Shown here: piece by piece, positions 28,584-39,066 of the stretch
Numbering within the stretch: position 1 is the first letter of the stretch
How the letters are laid out: every line of letters starts with the position of its first letter
Assembly: GCF_012847335.1 (NCBI RefSeq)
Contig: NZ_JABBDX010000001.1
Span: forward strand, 682,001-746,000
DNA length: 64,000 nt
Direction of reading: 5' to 3'
From: Psychrobacter sp. MF31
GTDB lineage: Bacteria > Pseudomonadota > Gammaproteobacteria > Pseudomonadales > Moraxellaceae
The notes under the pieces: generated by a model
The model's input: only the letters and a program-made list of their open reading frames with translations
Told to the model about the DNA's origin: nothing
Databases searched by the model: none
Program-made: the position numbers and the translations under genes

Positions 28584-28886
28584 TTAAGCTAAAATATTGT
28601 CATTGACCGCTTCGCGAAGGGCTTTGCCAGGTTTAAAATGCGGAATGGCTTTTGCTGGAACCGGAACACTCTCGCCAGTCTTTGGGTTGCGACCTGTTCT
28701 TGCGCGGCGATGATGCAAACAAAAGCTGCCAAAACCGCGAACTTCAACGCGACCGTCATTAGCAAGTGTGTCGATCATCAAATTTAAAATCTCGCGAACC
28801 GCATCATCAACGACCACTTCGGTCATGGTGTCACAGTTGGCACTCAAATTATTAATAAAATCGGACTTATTAATCGCCTGTTGCAT
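28584..28886 (-). CDS. ihfB: Integration host factor subunit beta
   Basis: The product is 100 residues of the HU/IHF fold. The beta-arm motif GRNPKTGESVPVPAKAIPHFKPGK and the block RVEVRGFGSF are typical, and the gene's place downstream of rpsA identifies it as the beta subunit. IHF bends DNA in recombination and transcription and is needed for spacer integration in some type I CRISPR systems, so it could act at the leader in this window. Its short N-terminal INKSDFINNL is normal. Confidence 0.92.
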   Translation of the reverse strand: MQQAINKSDFINNLSANCDTMTEVVVDDAVREILNLMIDTLANDGRVEVRGFGSFCLHHRRARTGRNPKTGESVPVPAKAIPHFKPGKALREAVNDNILA

Positions 28887-29271
28887 TATTACACTTACCT
28901 TATTGATTCATGAGTATCATCATTACTAACGCTAAAAACTAGCCTTAGTCGCCATTATTTTTGTTAACGCTGAGTGCGAGCAGTCAAACCGATTGAGCCT
29001 TTTTATCAGCCATTTTGACCCAAATCAAACAAAGCCAAGCAAAAGTTAATGCGATTTCAACCACTTAGTCCTATTTTACATTTCGTTACCCAATGTTGCA
29101 AATAATAGCGGAAAAATTTATCTTTAATTTTCAATAAAAAGCAGCTTTTATTATTAAAAAATTATGAATAGTGGATTATCTTTACTAAGTTGAAAAATAA
29201 AAACCAAAAAAAAGCGACCGAAGCCGCTTTTTTTATTTACGATATTTTCTACTTACAATATTAAATAGCTA
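28887..29271 (-). promoter_or_regulatory. rpsA-ihfB intergenic region
   Basis: This 385-bp AT-rich gap follows rpsA and precedes ihfB on the minus strand. It opens with a strong rpsA terminator (29206-29234), so ihfB must have its own promoter further along. I see no clear repeat or small gene in the remainder. Confidence 0.5.
29206..29234 (-). terminator. Terminator after rpsA
   Basis: A stem of AAAAAAAGCG with CGCTTTTTTT around an 8-nt loop lies about 40 bp past the rpsA stop, with flanking A and T tracts. Confidence 0.8.
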
Positions 29272-30951
29272 TTATTGCATTTGCTCTTTGATCAAATCAC
29301 CAATCGTTTTTGGCTGAGCGTCAGCTGATTGCTGAGTGTTGCTGCTCAAGTCTTTAATCGCTTGACGCTCTTCGGCTTCATCTTTAGCTTTTACAGATAA
29401 GCTGATGCCGCGAGATTTGCGATCAACGCTGATGATTTGCGCTTCAACGTCGTCACCAACATTTAGATGCTTGGTCGCATCTTCAACGCGGTCACGTTGA
29501 ATTTCTGAAGCGCGAAGGTAGCCTTCAACGTCGTCAGCCAATTCGATAACTGCGCCTTTCGCGTCAACTTCTTTCACTTTACCAGTGACGATCGCGCCGC
29601 GGTCATTAGCAACTAAGTACTCATTGAATGGATCTGAGCTTAACTGCTTAATACCAAGGCTGATACGGTTGGCTTCAGCATCTACAGACAATACCATAGC
29701 TTCTACGGTGTCGCCTTTGTTGTAGTTGCGGATCGCGTCTTCGCCAGACTCATTCCAAGAAATGTCTGATAAGTGAACTAAACCGTCGATGCCGCCATCA
29801 AGACCGATGAAAATACCAAAGTCAGTGATTGACTTGATGGTGCCTTCAATTTTGTCGCCACGCTCATGTTTTTTGTCAAACTCATCCCAAGGGTTAGCAA
29901 GGGTTTGTTTGATACCAAGGCTGATACGGCGACGCTCTTCGTCGATGTCAAGGATCATCACGTCGATATCATCGCCCACTTGAACGACTTTTGATGGGTG
30001 GATGTTTTTGTTGGTGTGATCCATTTCAGACACGTGAACCAAACCTTCGATGCCCTCTGAAATTTCAGCAAAGCAGCCGTAATCGGTCAAGTTGGTTACG
30101 CGAGCTTTAACCACGCTGCCTACTGGGTAAGTTGCGCCAACATTGTCCCAAGGATCCGTGCCAAGCTGTTTTAAGCCTAAGCTTACGCGGTTGCGCTCAC
30201 GGTCAAATTTCAAAACTTTAACTTTTAAGTCTTGACCCACTTCAACCACCTCAGATGGGTGCTTGATTCGGCGCCATGCCATATCGGTGATATGAAGTAG
30301 ACCGTCGATACCGCCTAAGTCAACAAACGCACCGTAATCGGTTAAGTTTTTGACGATACCTTCAACTTCGATACCTTCTTCAAGCTTGTTCAATAGCTCT
30401 TCACGCTCTGCTGAATTTTCAGCTTCCATAACGGCGCGGCGGCTAACCACAACGTTATTGCGTTTTTGATCAAGTTTGATCACTTTAAATTCAAGCTCTT
30501 TACCTTCTAAATGGGTGGTGTCGCGAATCGGGCGAACATCAACCAATGATCCTGGCAAGAACGCGCGAACTGAACCGATATCAACGGTAAAGCCGCCTTT
30601 TACTTTGCTTGAAATGATGCCTTTGACAATCTCATCGTTGTCATAGATTTTTTCAAGAACATTCCACGTTTCAACGCGTTTGGCTTTTTCGCGAGACAGA
30701 CGGGTTTGACCCATACCGTTGTCCACTTCTTCAACCACCACGTCAACGCTATCGCCAACTGCTACTTCAAGCTCGCCGTCGTCATTTAAAAACTCTTCAC
30801 GAGCGACGATACCTTCAGATTTAAGGCCGGTGTCAACGGTGATCCAGTCGCTATCGATGGCAACGACCGTTCCTGTGATAACTGAGCCACGCTCAATATC
30901 AAGACCTTGCTCTTCAATGCTCGCTTCAAATAGTTCAGCAAATGATTCCAT
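29272..30951 (-). CDS. rpsA: 30S ribosomal protein S1
   Basis: The product is 559 residues with six S1 RNA-binding repeats, as in E. coli S1 (557). Repeats can be followed by segments such as [23 protein letters not shown]-like and [21 protein letters not shown]. The first two bind the ribosome and the later four bind mRNA. It docks mRNAs during initiation and represses its own translation in E. coli. The C-terminal tail after the sixth repeat is short and polar. The cmk-rpsA-ihfB order is standard for gamma-proteobacteria. Confidence 0.98.
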   Translation of the reverse strand: MESFAELFEASIEEQGLDIERGSVITGTVVAIDSDWITVDTGLKSEGIVAREEFLNDDGELEVAVGDSVDVVVEEVDNGMGQTRLSREKAKRVETWNVLEKIYDNDEIVKGIISSKVKGGFTVDIGSVRAFLPGSLVDVRPIRDTTHLEGKELEFKVIKLDQKRNNVVVSRRAVMEAENSAEREELLNKLEEGIEVEGIVKNLTDYGAFVDLGGIDGLLHITDMAWRRIKHPSEVVEVGQDLKVKVLKFDRERNRVSLGLKQLGTDPWDNVGATYPVGSVVKARVTNLTDYGCFAEISEGIEGLVHVSEMDHTNKNIHPSKVVQVGDDIDVMILDIDEERRRISLGIKQTLANPWDEFDKKHERGDKIEGTIKSITDFGIFIGLDGGIDGLVHLSDISWNESGEDAIRNYNKGDTVEAMVLSVDAEANRISLGIKQLSSDPFNEYLVANDRGAIVTGKVKEVDAKGAVIELADDVEGYLRASEIQRDRVEDATKHLNVGDDVEAQIISVDRKSRGISLSVKAKDEAEERQAIKDLSSNTQQSADAQPKTIGDLIKEQMQ

Positions 30952-31102
30952 TATTTCTACCTTTGTATAGCCGTAGCCTGTCCAGCACAGTACGGATCAA
31001 ATTTATGGCACAATAAAACGAGATACTGGTTTTTTATTTTATCTTGCCATATAAAAAAGCTGTTGCTAATAAGCTTATCAATTTACTAGCAGCAACTGTC
31101 TT

Positions 31103-31858
31103 TTAGCAGCAAATGCCCTTTGATTGGCAATAGCGTTTAATGGTGGTATAAACTTCCGTTGCATCAAGGGTCGAGCTGTCTATTATCAACGCATCCGCCG
31201 CCGGTTTTGATGGCGCCGTGCTTCTTGTTTCATCGCGAACATCACGAGTTTTGATCGTCGCTAAAATCTCTTCAAAGTCTGCGTTTTGGTTATCACGCTC
31301 AAGCTGAGTTAGCCGTCTTTGAGCGCGAGCTTGCGCACTTGCGGTCAAAAATATCTTCACTTCGGCATCCGGAAACACCACCGTTCCCATATCGCGACCA
31401 TCGGCAACCAGTCCTGATCGCATTGCCATATCTTGCTGAAGCTTTAGTAGCGCCGCCCGAACCTTTGGAAATACGGCAACTTGAGAAGCATAACCGCCGA
31501 CCGTTTCATTGCGAACTTGATCACCAACTATTTCACCATTCACCACAATATCGACACGATTTGAAGCATTATTTGGTTCAAAGCTGATTTGCAAACTTTG
31601 AGTTAGACGTTCAAGCAAATCCTCATCGAGCTCAGCATTACTTTCATCGTTAATCAAGCCAGCTTCAAATGCTTTTAAGCCAACAATTCGGTAAAGCGCT
31701 CCTGAATCTAGCAGCTGATAGCCAAGCTCTTGCGCCAATCGCCATGCTGCTGTTCCCTTTCCCGCCCCACTTGGACCGTCAATGCAAATCACCGGAAAGC
31801 GTTTAGGTGATGATGAAAAAGCATTTAAAGGGGGCAAAGACATTGCACTTATAACCAT
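31103..31858 (-). CDS. cmk: Cytidylate kinase
   Basis: The product is 251 residues, about 25 longer than usual at the N-terminus (MVISAMSLPPLNAFSSSPKR before the fold starts). The P-loop IDGPSGAGKGTAAWRL lies near residue 27. DSGALYRIVGL and SGLVADGRDMGTVVFPDAEVKIFLTA are signature segments for CMP/dCMP binding. The enzyme makes CDP and dCDP from CMP and dCMP with ATP. A later ATG six codons in may be the start. Confidence 0.96.
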   Translation of the reverse strand: MVISAMSLPPLNAFSSSPKRFPVICIDGPSGAGKGTAAWRLAQELGYQLLDSGALYRIVGLKAFEAGLINDESNAELDEDLLERLTQSLQISFEPNNASNRVDIVVNGEIVGDQVRNETVGGYASQVAVFPKVRAALLKLQQDMAMRSGLVADGRDMGTVVFPDAEVKIFLTASAQARAQRRLTQLERDNQNADFEEILATIKTRDVRDETRSTAPSKPAADALIIDSSTLDATEVYTTIKRYCQSKGICC

Positions 31859-32002
31859 TATTGATGACTTAAGACCACAATTTTAGCAAAATCCGCTTCC
31901 GCTATATTTTCATAGTCAAATAGGGCAGTATTATAGCAAGAAAATATCGCAATCACTAGCGTTTAACGACAATTTTTCTTATTAAATCAGGGCAAATTTT
32001 GC

Positions 32003-32548
32003 TTAAGACTGTGCCGCTTTTTTTAAAAGTTTAGCTTGCTTACGTCTATTTTTAAAAAACTGCTGTAACATTATCCGGCTTTGCTCAGCAAATAAACCGC
32101 TATTCACGAGCAACTGATGATTGTAAAAACTTTGTGTCGTCAAATCCATCTGACTGCCGACCATTCCGGCGCGCGGCTCAAAGGTTGCAAACACAAGCCT
32201 TGCTACGCGAGCATGAATCAGCGCGCCAATGCACATGGTACAAGGCTCAAGCGTCACATAAAGGGTCGAATTTGTTGGCAAGCGGTAGTTATTTAGCGCC
32301 TTACAAGCTGATCTTAACGCCACAATTTCAGCATGGGCGGTGGCGTCCGAATCTTGAATCGGCGCGTTAAAACCCTCGCCAATGACTTGATTATCATGAA
32401 CAATGACAGCTCCTACCGGAACTTCACCAAGATTGGCGCCCAGCTTTGCCAACGTTAGCGCGCGCTGCATCCAAATAATGTCATGACTTGACCAAAGCTT
32501 TTGCTCACTTAAATCATGGGGCTCATTGAAAGGCGATAATTTCATCAT
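32003..32548 (-). CDS. tadA: tRNA adenosine(34) deaminase TadA
   Basis: The product is 181 residues from the ATG at 32548. A longer TTG-started version overlaps ung by 23 bp and is less likely. TadA converts A34 to inosine in tRNA-Arg(ACG). Zinc ligands and the catalytic glutamate are in ATAHAEIVALRSA and EPCTMCIGALIHARVARLVF. EVPVGAVIVHDNQVIGEGFN is the standard N-terminal block. It begins within a few bases of the ung stop, so the two are translated from one message. Confidence 0.95.
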   Translation of the reverse strand: MMKLSPFNEPHDLSEQKLWSSHDIIWMQRALTLAKLGANLGEVPVGAVIVHDNQVIGEGFNAPIQDSDATAHAEIVALRSACKALNNYRLPTNSTLYVTLEPCTMCIGALIHARVARLVFATFEPRAGMVGSQMDLTTQSFYNHQLLVNSGLFAEQSRIMLQQFFKNRRKQAKLLKKAAQS

Positions 32549-32552
32549 CACG

Positions 32553-33293
32553 TTATTGCGGCAACTGCCAATCAATCGGCGTTTTTCCGTGTTGGATCAA
32601 ATAATCATTGGTCTTAGAAAATGGCTTACTGCCAAAAAATCCGCCACGATTGGCAGCAAGGGGCGATGGATGAACCGCTGTTAAAATTAAATGCTTATCG
32701 GTATTGATATACTTACCCTTTTTTTGCGCGTGACTGCCCCACAAAATAAATACGGTATGGTCGGTTTTTTCGTTGACCACATCAATAACTGCATCGGTAA
32801 ATTGCTCCCAACCGATGTTCTTATGGCTGTTTGGGGTCGCTTCCAACACGCTCAATGAGCTGTTTAATAGCAACACGCCCTGCTTTGCCCAATAGGTCAA
32901 ATCGCCATGCTTTGAGGGCGAAATGCCAATATCATCCGCCATTTCTTTTAATACGTTGTTGAGCGATGGCGGCTTTGGAATGGCTTTAGGAACGGAAAAA
33001 GACAGTCCCATGGCTTGACCGGCTTTATGATAAGGATCTTGACCTAAAATCACGACTTTAACTTTAGATAAGGGCGTTAAATCAAACGCGTTAAACATCA
33101 AGTTTGCAGGTGGATAAATCGCCTCACCTCTTTGATAAGCGCTAGTTAAAAACGTACGAATATGATCCATATTGCTTGAGGTCAGCTCCGCTGCCAGCGC
33201 TTCTTTCCAATCTTGCGGCAAGCGAACTTTATCTAGAATCGCTTGTTTTTCAGCATCCGTTTTTTCGTTATTATTATTAAAAAGTGCAGTCAT
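32553..33293 (-). CDS. ung: Uracil-DNA glycosylase
   Basis: The product is 246 residues from the ATG at 33293, which has AGAGG about six bases upstream. Family 1 UDG removes uracil from DNA. The catalytic aspartate is in ILGQDPYHKAGQAMGLSFSV near residue 83. The leucine loop HPSPLAANRGGFFGSKPFSK lies near 210. LNSSLSVLEATPNSHKNIGWEQFTD is also typical. It forms a two-gene unit with tadA behind the clpA terminator. Confidence 0.97.
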   Translation of the reverse strand: MTALFNNNNEKTDAEKQAILDKVRLPQDWKEALAAELTSSNMDHIRTFLTSAYQRGEAIYPPANLMFNAFDLTPLSKVKVVILGQDPYHKAGQAMGLSFSVPKAIPKPPSLNNVLKEMADDIGISPSKHGDLTYWAKQGVLLLNSSLSVLEATPNSHKNIGWEQFTDAVIDVVNEKTDHTVFILWGSHAQKKGKYINTDKHLILTAVHPSPLAANRGGFFGSKPFSKTNDYLIQHGKTPIDWQLPQ

Positions 33294-33332
33294 GATCACC
33301 TCTTATTTTGAGTAATTATTGGCATTGTATAA

Positions 33333-33360
33333 AAAAACGGCTACTGGCGTAACCGTTTTT
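33333..33360 (-). terminator. Terminator after clpA
   Basis: AAAAACGG pairs with CCGTTTTT and the stem extends inward (TAC-TGGC-GTA) with one mismatch. It sits between clpA and ung. Confidence 0.8.
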
Positions 33361-33376
33361 AATAATAGGGAAAGAG

Positions 33377-35884
33377 TTAAGCTAAAGATTCAGAATCCGA
33401 ATGCGGCTCATGAGTTTCAACCACCGTCAAAATGATCCTGCTGTCTTTTGAGCCGCGCTCGCCTTGATTGTTATTACTGGTATTATCATCACTTGGTGCA
33501 AGCGTTAAGTGAACAACGCCACCATTGACCAAATCCCCAAACAAAATCATACTTGCCAGCGGTTTTTTGATCTCATCTTGGATCAAGCGCTGCATCGGTC
33601 GCGCGCCCATCAAGCGATCATAGCCTTTATCAGCTAAGTAGTCGCGAACGTCATCATCAATCTCAAGGACGACTTGCTTGTCATCAAGCTGGGCTTGAAG
33701 CTCAACCAAGAACTTATCAACCACTGAAATAACCACTGTTTTATCAAGCGGATTAAAGTGGATGATCGCGTCTAAGCGGTTGCGAAACTCAGGGGTAAAT
33801 ACCCGTTTTAGCGCTTCGGTATTGTCGCGGCTGTGATCTTGATGAGTAAAGCCCATTGAGGATCGGCTGATACTTTCTGCGCCCACGTTGGTAGTCATAA
33901 TCAAAATTACATGCTTAAAGCTGGCTACCCGACCGTTATTGTCAGTAAGCGTTCCATGATCCATCACTTGCAATAGGAGGTTAAAAACGTCCGGATGCGC
34001 TTTTTCAATTTCATCAAGAAGCAGTACGCAGTGCGGATGCTGATTGATTTTTTCAGTCAAAAGCCCGCCTTGATCAAAGCCCACATACCCTGGAGGCGCA
34101 CCAATCAATCGCGAGGCGGTATGAGCTTCCATGTACTCTGACATATCAAAGCGAACCAGCTCAGCACCTAAAAGGCTTGCCAGCTGCTGTGACACTTCCG
34201 TTTTACCAACGCCAGTAGGTCCTGCAAACATAAATGAGCCAATTGGTTTATCCGGTGCCTTAAGTCCCGCTCTTGATAGTTTAATGGCATCGGCAAGGGT
34301 GCTAATTGCCTCATCTTGACCAAAGACCAAGCGTTTTAAATCACGCTCTAAATGCTCAAGAATTCCCTTATCATCGCTTGAGACCGTTTTTGGTGGAATC
34401 CTTGCAAGTTTGGCAACAATGGCTTCAATATCGGTGACCCCAATAACCACAGGCGCTTTTTTGCCTTTGGCTTTATTTTTGGTTTTACCTGAGGCTTTGA
34501 TATTAGTCGTTTCAGAAATAATATCGGTTTCAGAGGCTTCTTCTTTATCAAAATCAATTGCTTGATCTTCAACATCAACGGTTTCTTCGCCAAGATCTGC
34601 AAGTAACTCATTTTCAGCATTAATATCACCAACATCAGGGATCACACCAAGACGTTTATAAGCTCCAGCTTCATCAATCACATCAATGGCTTTATCTGGT
34701 AAAAAACGCTCATGAACGTGCTTTGCGGACAGTTGAACCGCACTCACCAATGCCTCATCGGTATATTCCACATTATGAAACTCCTCATAACGTGATTTTA
34801 AACCGCGAAGAATGTCGATGCTGTCTTCAATACTTGGCTCTTTGATATCGATTTTTTGGAATCGGCGCGATAACGCATGATCTTTTTCAAAAACTTGCCG
34901 ATATTCGGTAAAAGTTGTTGAGCCAACGCAGCGCAGCTCGCCATTTGCCAAGGCAGGCTTGATCAAATTTGACACGTCCATGTTACTGCTCATGGAAGAC
35001 CCTGCCCCAATGATCATGTGAATCTCATCGATAAACAAGATAGCATTGGGCTTTTGTTTTAAGGCATCAAGCAAAGACTTCATGCGCTTTTCAAAATCAC
35101 CGCGATATTTGGTTCCGGCAATGAGCGCGCCGATATCAAGGCTATAAATCACGCAGCCGCTTAATGGTTTTGGCGCTTTGTCATTGATGATCAACCAAGC
35201 TAAACCTTCAGCAATCGAAGTTTTACCCACGCCCGGCTCACCGACCAACAGCGGATTATTTTTACGGCGTCGGCAAAGTACCTGAGCGGTTCGCTCAATT
35301 TCAGGACCACGACCAATCAATGGGTCGGTTTTACCTTCCGCAGCGCGCTGGTTTAAGTTGGTGGCAAATTCAGTCAGTGGGTCTTTACCACCTTTGTCAG
35401 AAACGGCTCGGCGCTCGCCACTCATCGGTCGCGGCGGCTCTGAGCTGTCCGTTTTTCCCTGACCATGCGATAAGTATTGGGTCAATTCAAGGCGGCTAAT
35501 GCCTTGTTTTTTAAGCAAATAAACTGCGTAAGTATCATGCTCTGAGAACATCGAGACCAAAATATCTGAGCCTTCGACCAAACGCCCACCGCCAATCGAC
35601 TGAACATGAAAGATCGCCCGCTGCAAAATGCGATCAAAGCTTTGGGTTGGCTGTGGTGACTGCTCCATATCTGCATCAATGGTTGGCGTATGCTTATTGA
35701 TATACGCCTCAAGCTCTGATCGCAGGCTTGAAATATTAGCATTACAAGCGGTCAGCGTATTTGCCGCATGAGTGTTCTCTAAAAGCGCCAACAGCAAGTG
35801 CTCAACGGTCAAATATTCATGCGACTTTTGGCGCGCAAGCGTCATGGCTAAACGTAAGGAGACTTCAAGATGACGACTTAACAT
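33377..35884 (-). CDS. clpA: ATP-dependent Clp protease ATP-binding subunit ClpA
   Basis: The product is 835 residues; E. coli ClpA has 758. ClpA unfolds proteins and feeds them to ClpP. The Clp-N double repeat fills residues 1 to about 145. Walker A of the first AAA ring (GEPGVGKTS) lies near 213 and of the second ([11 protein letters not shown]) near 552. Much of the extra length is a segment between the rings, about residues 421-481. It is first acidic ([18 protein letters not shown]) and then lysine-rich ([10 protein letters not shown]). The C-terminal tail is also acidic and polar. The adaptor clpS is just upstream. Confidence 0.96.
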   Translation of the reverse strand: MLSRHLEVSLRLAMTLARQKSHEYLTVEHLLLALLENTHAANTLTACNANISSLRSELEAYINKHTPTIDADMEQSPQPTQSFDRILQRAIFHVQSIGGGRLVEGSDILVSMFSEHDTYAVYLLKKQGISRLELTQYLSHGQGKTDSSEPPRPMSGERRAVSDKGGKDPLTEFATNLNQRAAEGKTDPLIGRGPEIERTAQVLCRRRKNNPLLVGEPGVGKTSIAEGLAWLIINDKAPKPLSGCVIYSLDIGALIAGTKYRGDFEKRMKSLLDALKQKPNAILFIDEIHMIIGAGSSMSSNMDVSNLIKPALANGELRCVGSTTFTEYRQVFEKDHALSRRFQKIDIKEPSIEDSIDILRGLKSRYEEFHNVEYTDEALVSAVQLSAKHVHERFLPDKAIDVIDEAGAYKRLGVIPDVGDINAENELLADLGEETVDVEDQAIDFDKEEASETDIISETTNIKASGKTKNKAKGKKAPVVIGVTDIEAIVAKLARIPPKTVSSDDKGILEHLERDLKRLVFGQDEAISTLADAIKLSRAGLKAPDKPIGSFMFAGPTGVGKTEVSQQLASLLGAELVRFDMSEYMEAHTASRLIGAPPGYVGFDQGGLLTEKINQHPHCVLLLDEIEKAHPDVFNLLLQVMDHGTLTDNNGRVASFKHVILIMTTNVGAESISRSSMGFTHQDHSRDNTEALKRVFTPEFRNRLDAIIHFNPLDKTVVISVVDKFLVELQAQLDDKQVVLEIDDDVRDYLADKGYDRLMGARPMQRLIQDEIKKPLASMILFGDLVNGGVVHLTLAPSDDNTSNNNQGERGSKDSRIILTVVETHEPHSDSESLA

Positions 35885-36188
35885 AGCGAATTCCTATGGT
35901 TTGTTCCTATTGCCATCATGACTCCGGCGTTACTGGCAGTCAGGATAACTATAAAATATTTTTATTAATAATAAGTGATTTTTAGTCATTGGGTTGATTA
36001 TCATCACACCATGATAATCACTTGGAGTCAATCAATTAACCGCTGCTAAAATGTATCAAAGATTTTAATGAAAGGAATTTTGATGCTGACTGGTTTAAAA
36101 ACAACAGCCAATGACCGCAATAGGAGTGGATCAGTAATATCCTTTATATAAGGAATAAGATTTAAAAATCAAGTTAGGGAATGCGCAA
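35885..36188. other. clpS-clpA intergenic region with a long palindrome
   Basis: This 304-bp gap separates two genes that are often closer together. It carries an inverted repeat at 35995-36020, a 10-bp arm (TGATTATCAT) around CACACC with no T-run, so it is more likely an operator than a terminator. A smaller dyad (TATCCTT and AAGGAATA) lies near 36138-36155. Either could control clpA separately from clpS. Confidence 0.5.
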
Positions 36189-36665
36189 TTATTCGCCTTG
36201 ATGCGGCTCAATTTGAGTCAGTAGTGGATAGCCTTCACGGTGAGCGGCGCTATTGACCTTTTTGGCTTTAGTTTCTGCGATGTCTTTGGGATAAATGCCA
36301 GCAATGCCTTTGCCATTATTATGAACGGTCAGCATAATTTCCACCGCGGTTTCAATCGAGTGGCGAAATTCTGATTGTAAAATATAAACCACAAATTCCA
36401 TCGGCGTATAGTTGTCATTATACATCACCACCGCGTACATAGGCGGCTTGGCAATTTCAGGCTCCGCCACCATCACATCAGATTGCGGGGTCGATTGCGG
36501 CGCACTTTCTTCATGGGCGCGCGGAAAATTGGGAAAATAAGGCGCACTGATTGGCGCGTTCGGCAGATGCCAATCGCAAACGATCGGCTCAACAGAATCG
36601 ATCATCGATTGGCAATCTTTTTGGTTAGACTTAATAAAACAAGGTTGGATTCGCGTCATTTGCAT
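36189..36665 (-). CDS. clpS: ATP-dependent Clp protease adaptor ClpS
   Basis: The product is 158 residues, longer than the usual 105 or so because of an N-terminal extension of about 70. ClpS binds N-degron residues and hands substrates to ClpA. The core shows YAVVMYNDNYTPMEFVVYILQ near residue 78 and VHNNGKGIAGIYPKDIAETKA near 113, with the hydrophobic pocket residues. A later in-frame start may be correct; the ATG at 36665 has only a weak ribosome site. It is upstream of clpA in the same direction. Confidence 0.93.
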   Translation of the reverse strand: MQMTRIQPCFIKSNQKDCQSMIDSVEPIVCDWHLPNAPISAPYFPNFPRAHEESAPQSTPQSDVMVAEPEIAKPPMYAVVMYNDNYTPMEFVVYILQSEFRHSIETAVEIMLTVHNNGKGIAGIYPKDIAETKAKKVNSAAHREGYPLLTQIEPHQGE

Positions 36666-36731
36666 AAGAGTGAATTCAAATATTTTAATTAAAATTTTGC
36701 TTTAACGTTAAAAAGCATGCTTAAAATAAAG

Positions 36732-36756
36732 ATGACCCTTTAATGGGGTCATTTTT
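36732..36756 (-). terminator. Terminator after the coiled-coil membrane protein gene
   Basis: ATGACCC and GGGTCAT pair around a 7-nt loop. A-rich and T-rich sequences flank it. It lies about 30 bp past the stop of the gene at 36784-37713. Confidence 0.6.
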
Positions 36757-36783
36757 GCAAAAATTAAGAGCGCCCAATCATTA

Positions 36784-37713
36784 TTATTCAGATTTTTTAA
36801 TCGCACTGGCTTTATTTGCTTTGACTTTAACGTCCTCATTGACGATCGGACTTTCATCCGGATCCCCCAAATCAAGCAGCGATAGCGGCATATTATCAAC
36901 CATATCGCCAAGTCGCCAATCATAAAGCTGCTCGACTTCTTGCTTTCCAGATTCAAGAGTCAGCTTCACTTGCAGTGGCTTGAAGCCTTTTGGCATCACA
37001 AAGCGACCGCGAATACGAACAATACCTTGAATCGTATAGCTTGGCGGATCAAGGGGCACTTCTACAAAGTTATCCTTATCCTGAAGCGTTAAGGTGACTT
37101 TTAAATCTTTAGCTTTGCCATCATCGCTCAACATGCCCACATCAAAACCATATTCAAAGGCATTTTCAGGAAGCGGCTCAATTTTTGCGCCTAAGACTTG
37201 AAGCGGCATACCGCCTTTTTCAGAAATCAGCTGGGCATAAATGTCATTGAGCTGCATGACTTGCTTATTTTCAACTTTAAGCGCTTGTTGAGCTTGGCGC
37301 AATTCATCCAAATTGGCAAGGCTAATTGCCAGCTCTTGCTTAGAAGTTTCGACTTGGTTGGTCAAAACCTTGTTGCTAATTTGCAAGTCTTTGAGAGTTT
37401 TGGCGTTCTGCTCACTGCTGCTAACCGCTTTTTGCGTCTCTTCTTTGATCGCATGATAGCCGCGCTGATAGCCAATTTTATGACCTAGCAGTAGCGCCAC
37501 CACGGCACTAACCAACACAGCAACGGCAAATAATGCAAATAGTCCCGTTCCTGCCCCGCGCTGACGGCTAAACGGCAACGCCAAGTTTGCGTCCAGAGTC
37601 TCATTTAACAACGGCTGATAAGATGGCGTAGGCTTTGATAGGGAGGTCACCGGCAAATTGCGCGGCGGCAAATTTTGCGAGCATTGCAGGTGGGAGTCAG
37701 TCTTAACACGCAT
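36784..37713 (-). CDS. Single-pass membrane protein with coiled coil, unknown function (DUF6776-like)
   Basis: The product is 309 residues. Residues 1-52 are cytoplasmic and polar. One transmembrane helix (LFALFAVAVLVSAVVALLLG) occupies about 54-73. A coiled coil follows to about residue 160. A C-terminal beta-rich domain contains FVEVPLDPPSYTIQGIVRIRG and KGFKPLQVKLTLESGKQEVEQLYDWRLGD. Similar proteins of unknown function occur across gamma-proteobacteria (DUF6776 by memory, not checked). The tail is lysine-rich. It is upstream of clpS-clpA on the genome but in its own transcript. Confidence 0.75.
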   Translation of the reverse strand: MRVKTDSHLQCSQNLPPRNLPVTSLSKPTPSYQPLLNETLDANLALPFSRQRGAGTGLFALFAVAVLVSAVVALLLGHKIGYQRGYHAIKEETQKAVSSSEQNAKTLKDLQISNKVLTNQVETSKQELAISLANLDELRQAQQALKVENKQVMQLNDIYAQLISEKGGMPLQVLGAKIEPLPENAFEYGFDVGMLSDDGKAKDLKVTLTLQDKDNFVEVPLDPPSYTIQGIVRIRGRFVMPKGFKPLQVKLTLESGKQEVEQLYDWRLGDMVDNMPLSLLDLGDPDESPIVNEDVKVKANKASAIKKSE

Positions 37714-37926
37714 CTTAGCAGCATCTCATAACAGAAAAAGGCGAGACATTATAACGGAAATTAGCATCAATACCTAGCCGCGCCCTGTAATCATGCCAAA
37801 CGTCGCAGCAAGGATTCTGTGATAAGTAAAAGTTATCATTCTCAACTGGCTATTATAACATCTTATGGATTGCAGGTTAACCTTAAAATTTTAAGCCCAA
37901 CCCTTTATCATCGTCAAAATCAAGTA

Positions 37927-38994
37927 TTAAGGCACAATCGGCGCAAAATCTAATCCAAGCGTTTCATCCAAACCAAACATGACGTTCATATTTTGTACTG
38001 CTTGACCGGCAGCGCCTTTCACAAGATTGTCTTGAACCACAAGAATGGTTAAATCCGCGCGAGCGTTATCTTGATGAACGGCGATTCGTAAACGGTTGCT
38101 TGCGCGAACGCTTCTGGTATCTGGAAAACTTCCCTTTGGCAGCACATCAATAAAGAACTCATCCTGATAGCTTTTTTCAAACTCAGCTTGCCAATCAATT
38201 TTAGTACCTGCATCAGTCAATTCTAAATGAATCGAGCTGAACATCCCGCGGATCATTGGCACCAAATGCGGCAAAAAGCGAATGTCATGGTCAAACTGAC
38301 TGGCAAGGATGTCATTAACCCCTTGCTCAATCTCTGGCAAATGACGATGACCTGCCACGCCATAAGCGGCAAAATTGTCTGAAGTTTCGGCAAAATTAAG
38401 CGACAGCTTGCCTTGACGACCTGCCCCTGAAACGCCCGACTTGGCATCAATGACAATGCGCTTGGCGATAAGCTGTTCCGCGCGGGCATTTTGTAAGTTG
38501 ATAATGGGTTTTAGTCCCAAAATTGCTGTGGTCGGATAGCAGCCCGGATTACCAACCACCAACGCTTGAGCAATGGTATCGCGAGAAACTTCAGGAAGAC
38601 CATAAACGGCAGATTTTAGCAGTTCAGGGCAAGCATGGGGCTGCTGATACCAGTGCTCAAAATCGCTTAACGACTGCAAGCGAAAATCAGCTGCCAAATC
38701 AATCACTTTTACGCCAGCTTTGATCAATGCTTCAGCTTGCTTCATAGCAACACCATGCGGGGTTGCAAAAAATACCACATCGCAGTCTTGAAGCTTGAAT
38801 AGCGTGTCATCGCCCAAATCGCTAAAAATGATCTCTGAAACACCGCGAAGACTTGGGAAAATGCTGTCCGCGCGAGTTCCTGCTTCACTTCTTGAGGTGA
38901 GCAGCTCAAGGCTTACTTTTGGGTGAGCCGATAGCAGCCGGATAAGCTCGACTCCGGTATAGCCAGTGCCGCCGACGATCGCCGCTTTAATCAT
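37927..38994 (-). CDS. argC: N-acetyl-gamma-glutamyl-phosphate reductase
   Basis: The product is 355 residues. ArgC reduces N-acetylglutamyl phosphate in arginine synthesis. The NADP-binding start IVGGTGYTGVELIRLLSAHP and the catalytic cysteine motif VVGNPGCYPTTAILGL near residue 147 identify it. HRHLPEIEQGVN and PHLVPMIRGMFSSIHLELTD are also typical of the family. It is upstream of hemE with no arginine genes beside it. Confidence 0.97.
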   Translation of the reverse strand: MIKAAIVGGTGYTGVELIRLLSAHPKVSLELLTSRSEAGTRADSIFPSLRGVSEIIFSDLGDDTLFKLQDCDVVFFATPHGVAMKQAEALIKAGVKVIDLAADFRLQSLSDFEHWYQQPHACPELLKSAVYGLPEVSRDTIAQALVVGNPGCYPTTAILGLKPIINLQNARAEQLIAKRIVIDAKSGVSGAGRQGKLSLNFAETSDNFAAYGVAGHRHLPEIEQGVNDILASQFDHDIRFLPHLVPMIRGMFSSIHLELTDAGTKIDWQAEFEKSYQDEFFIDVLPKGSFPDTRSVRASNRLRIAVHQDNARADLTILVVQDNLVKGAAGQAVQNMNVMFGLDETLGLDFAPIVP

Positions 38995-39066
38995 AAGTCA
39001 TCCTTAATTTATTATTTTAATTGAGCATAAGCCCTAATCGTTAAACCAATTAAATTTGCAAGCCTG

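Noticed and set aside
36068-36151. A 27-codon plus-strand frame in the clpS-clpA gap
   Set aside because: No ribosome site or recognisable sequence supports it.
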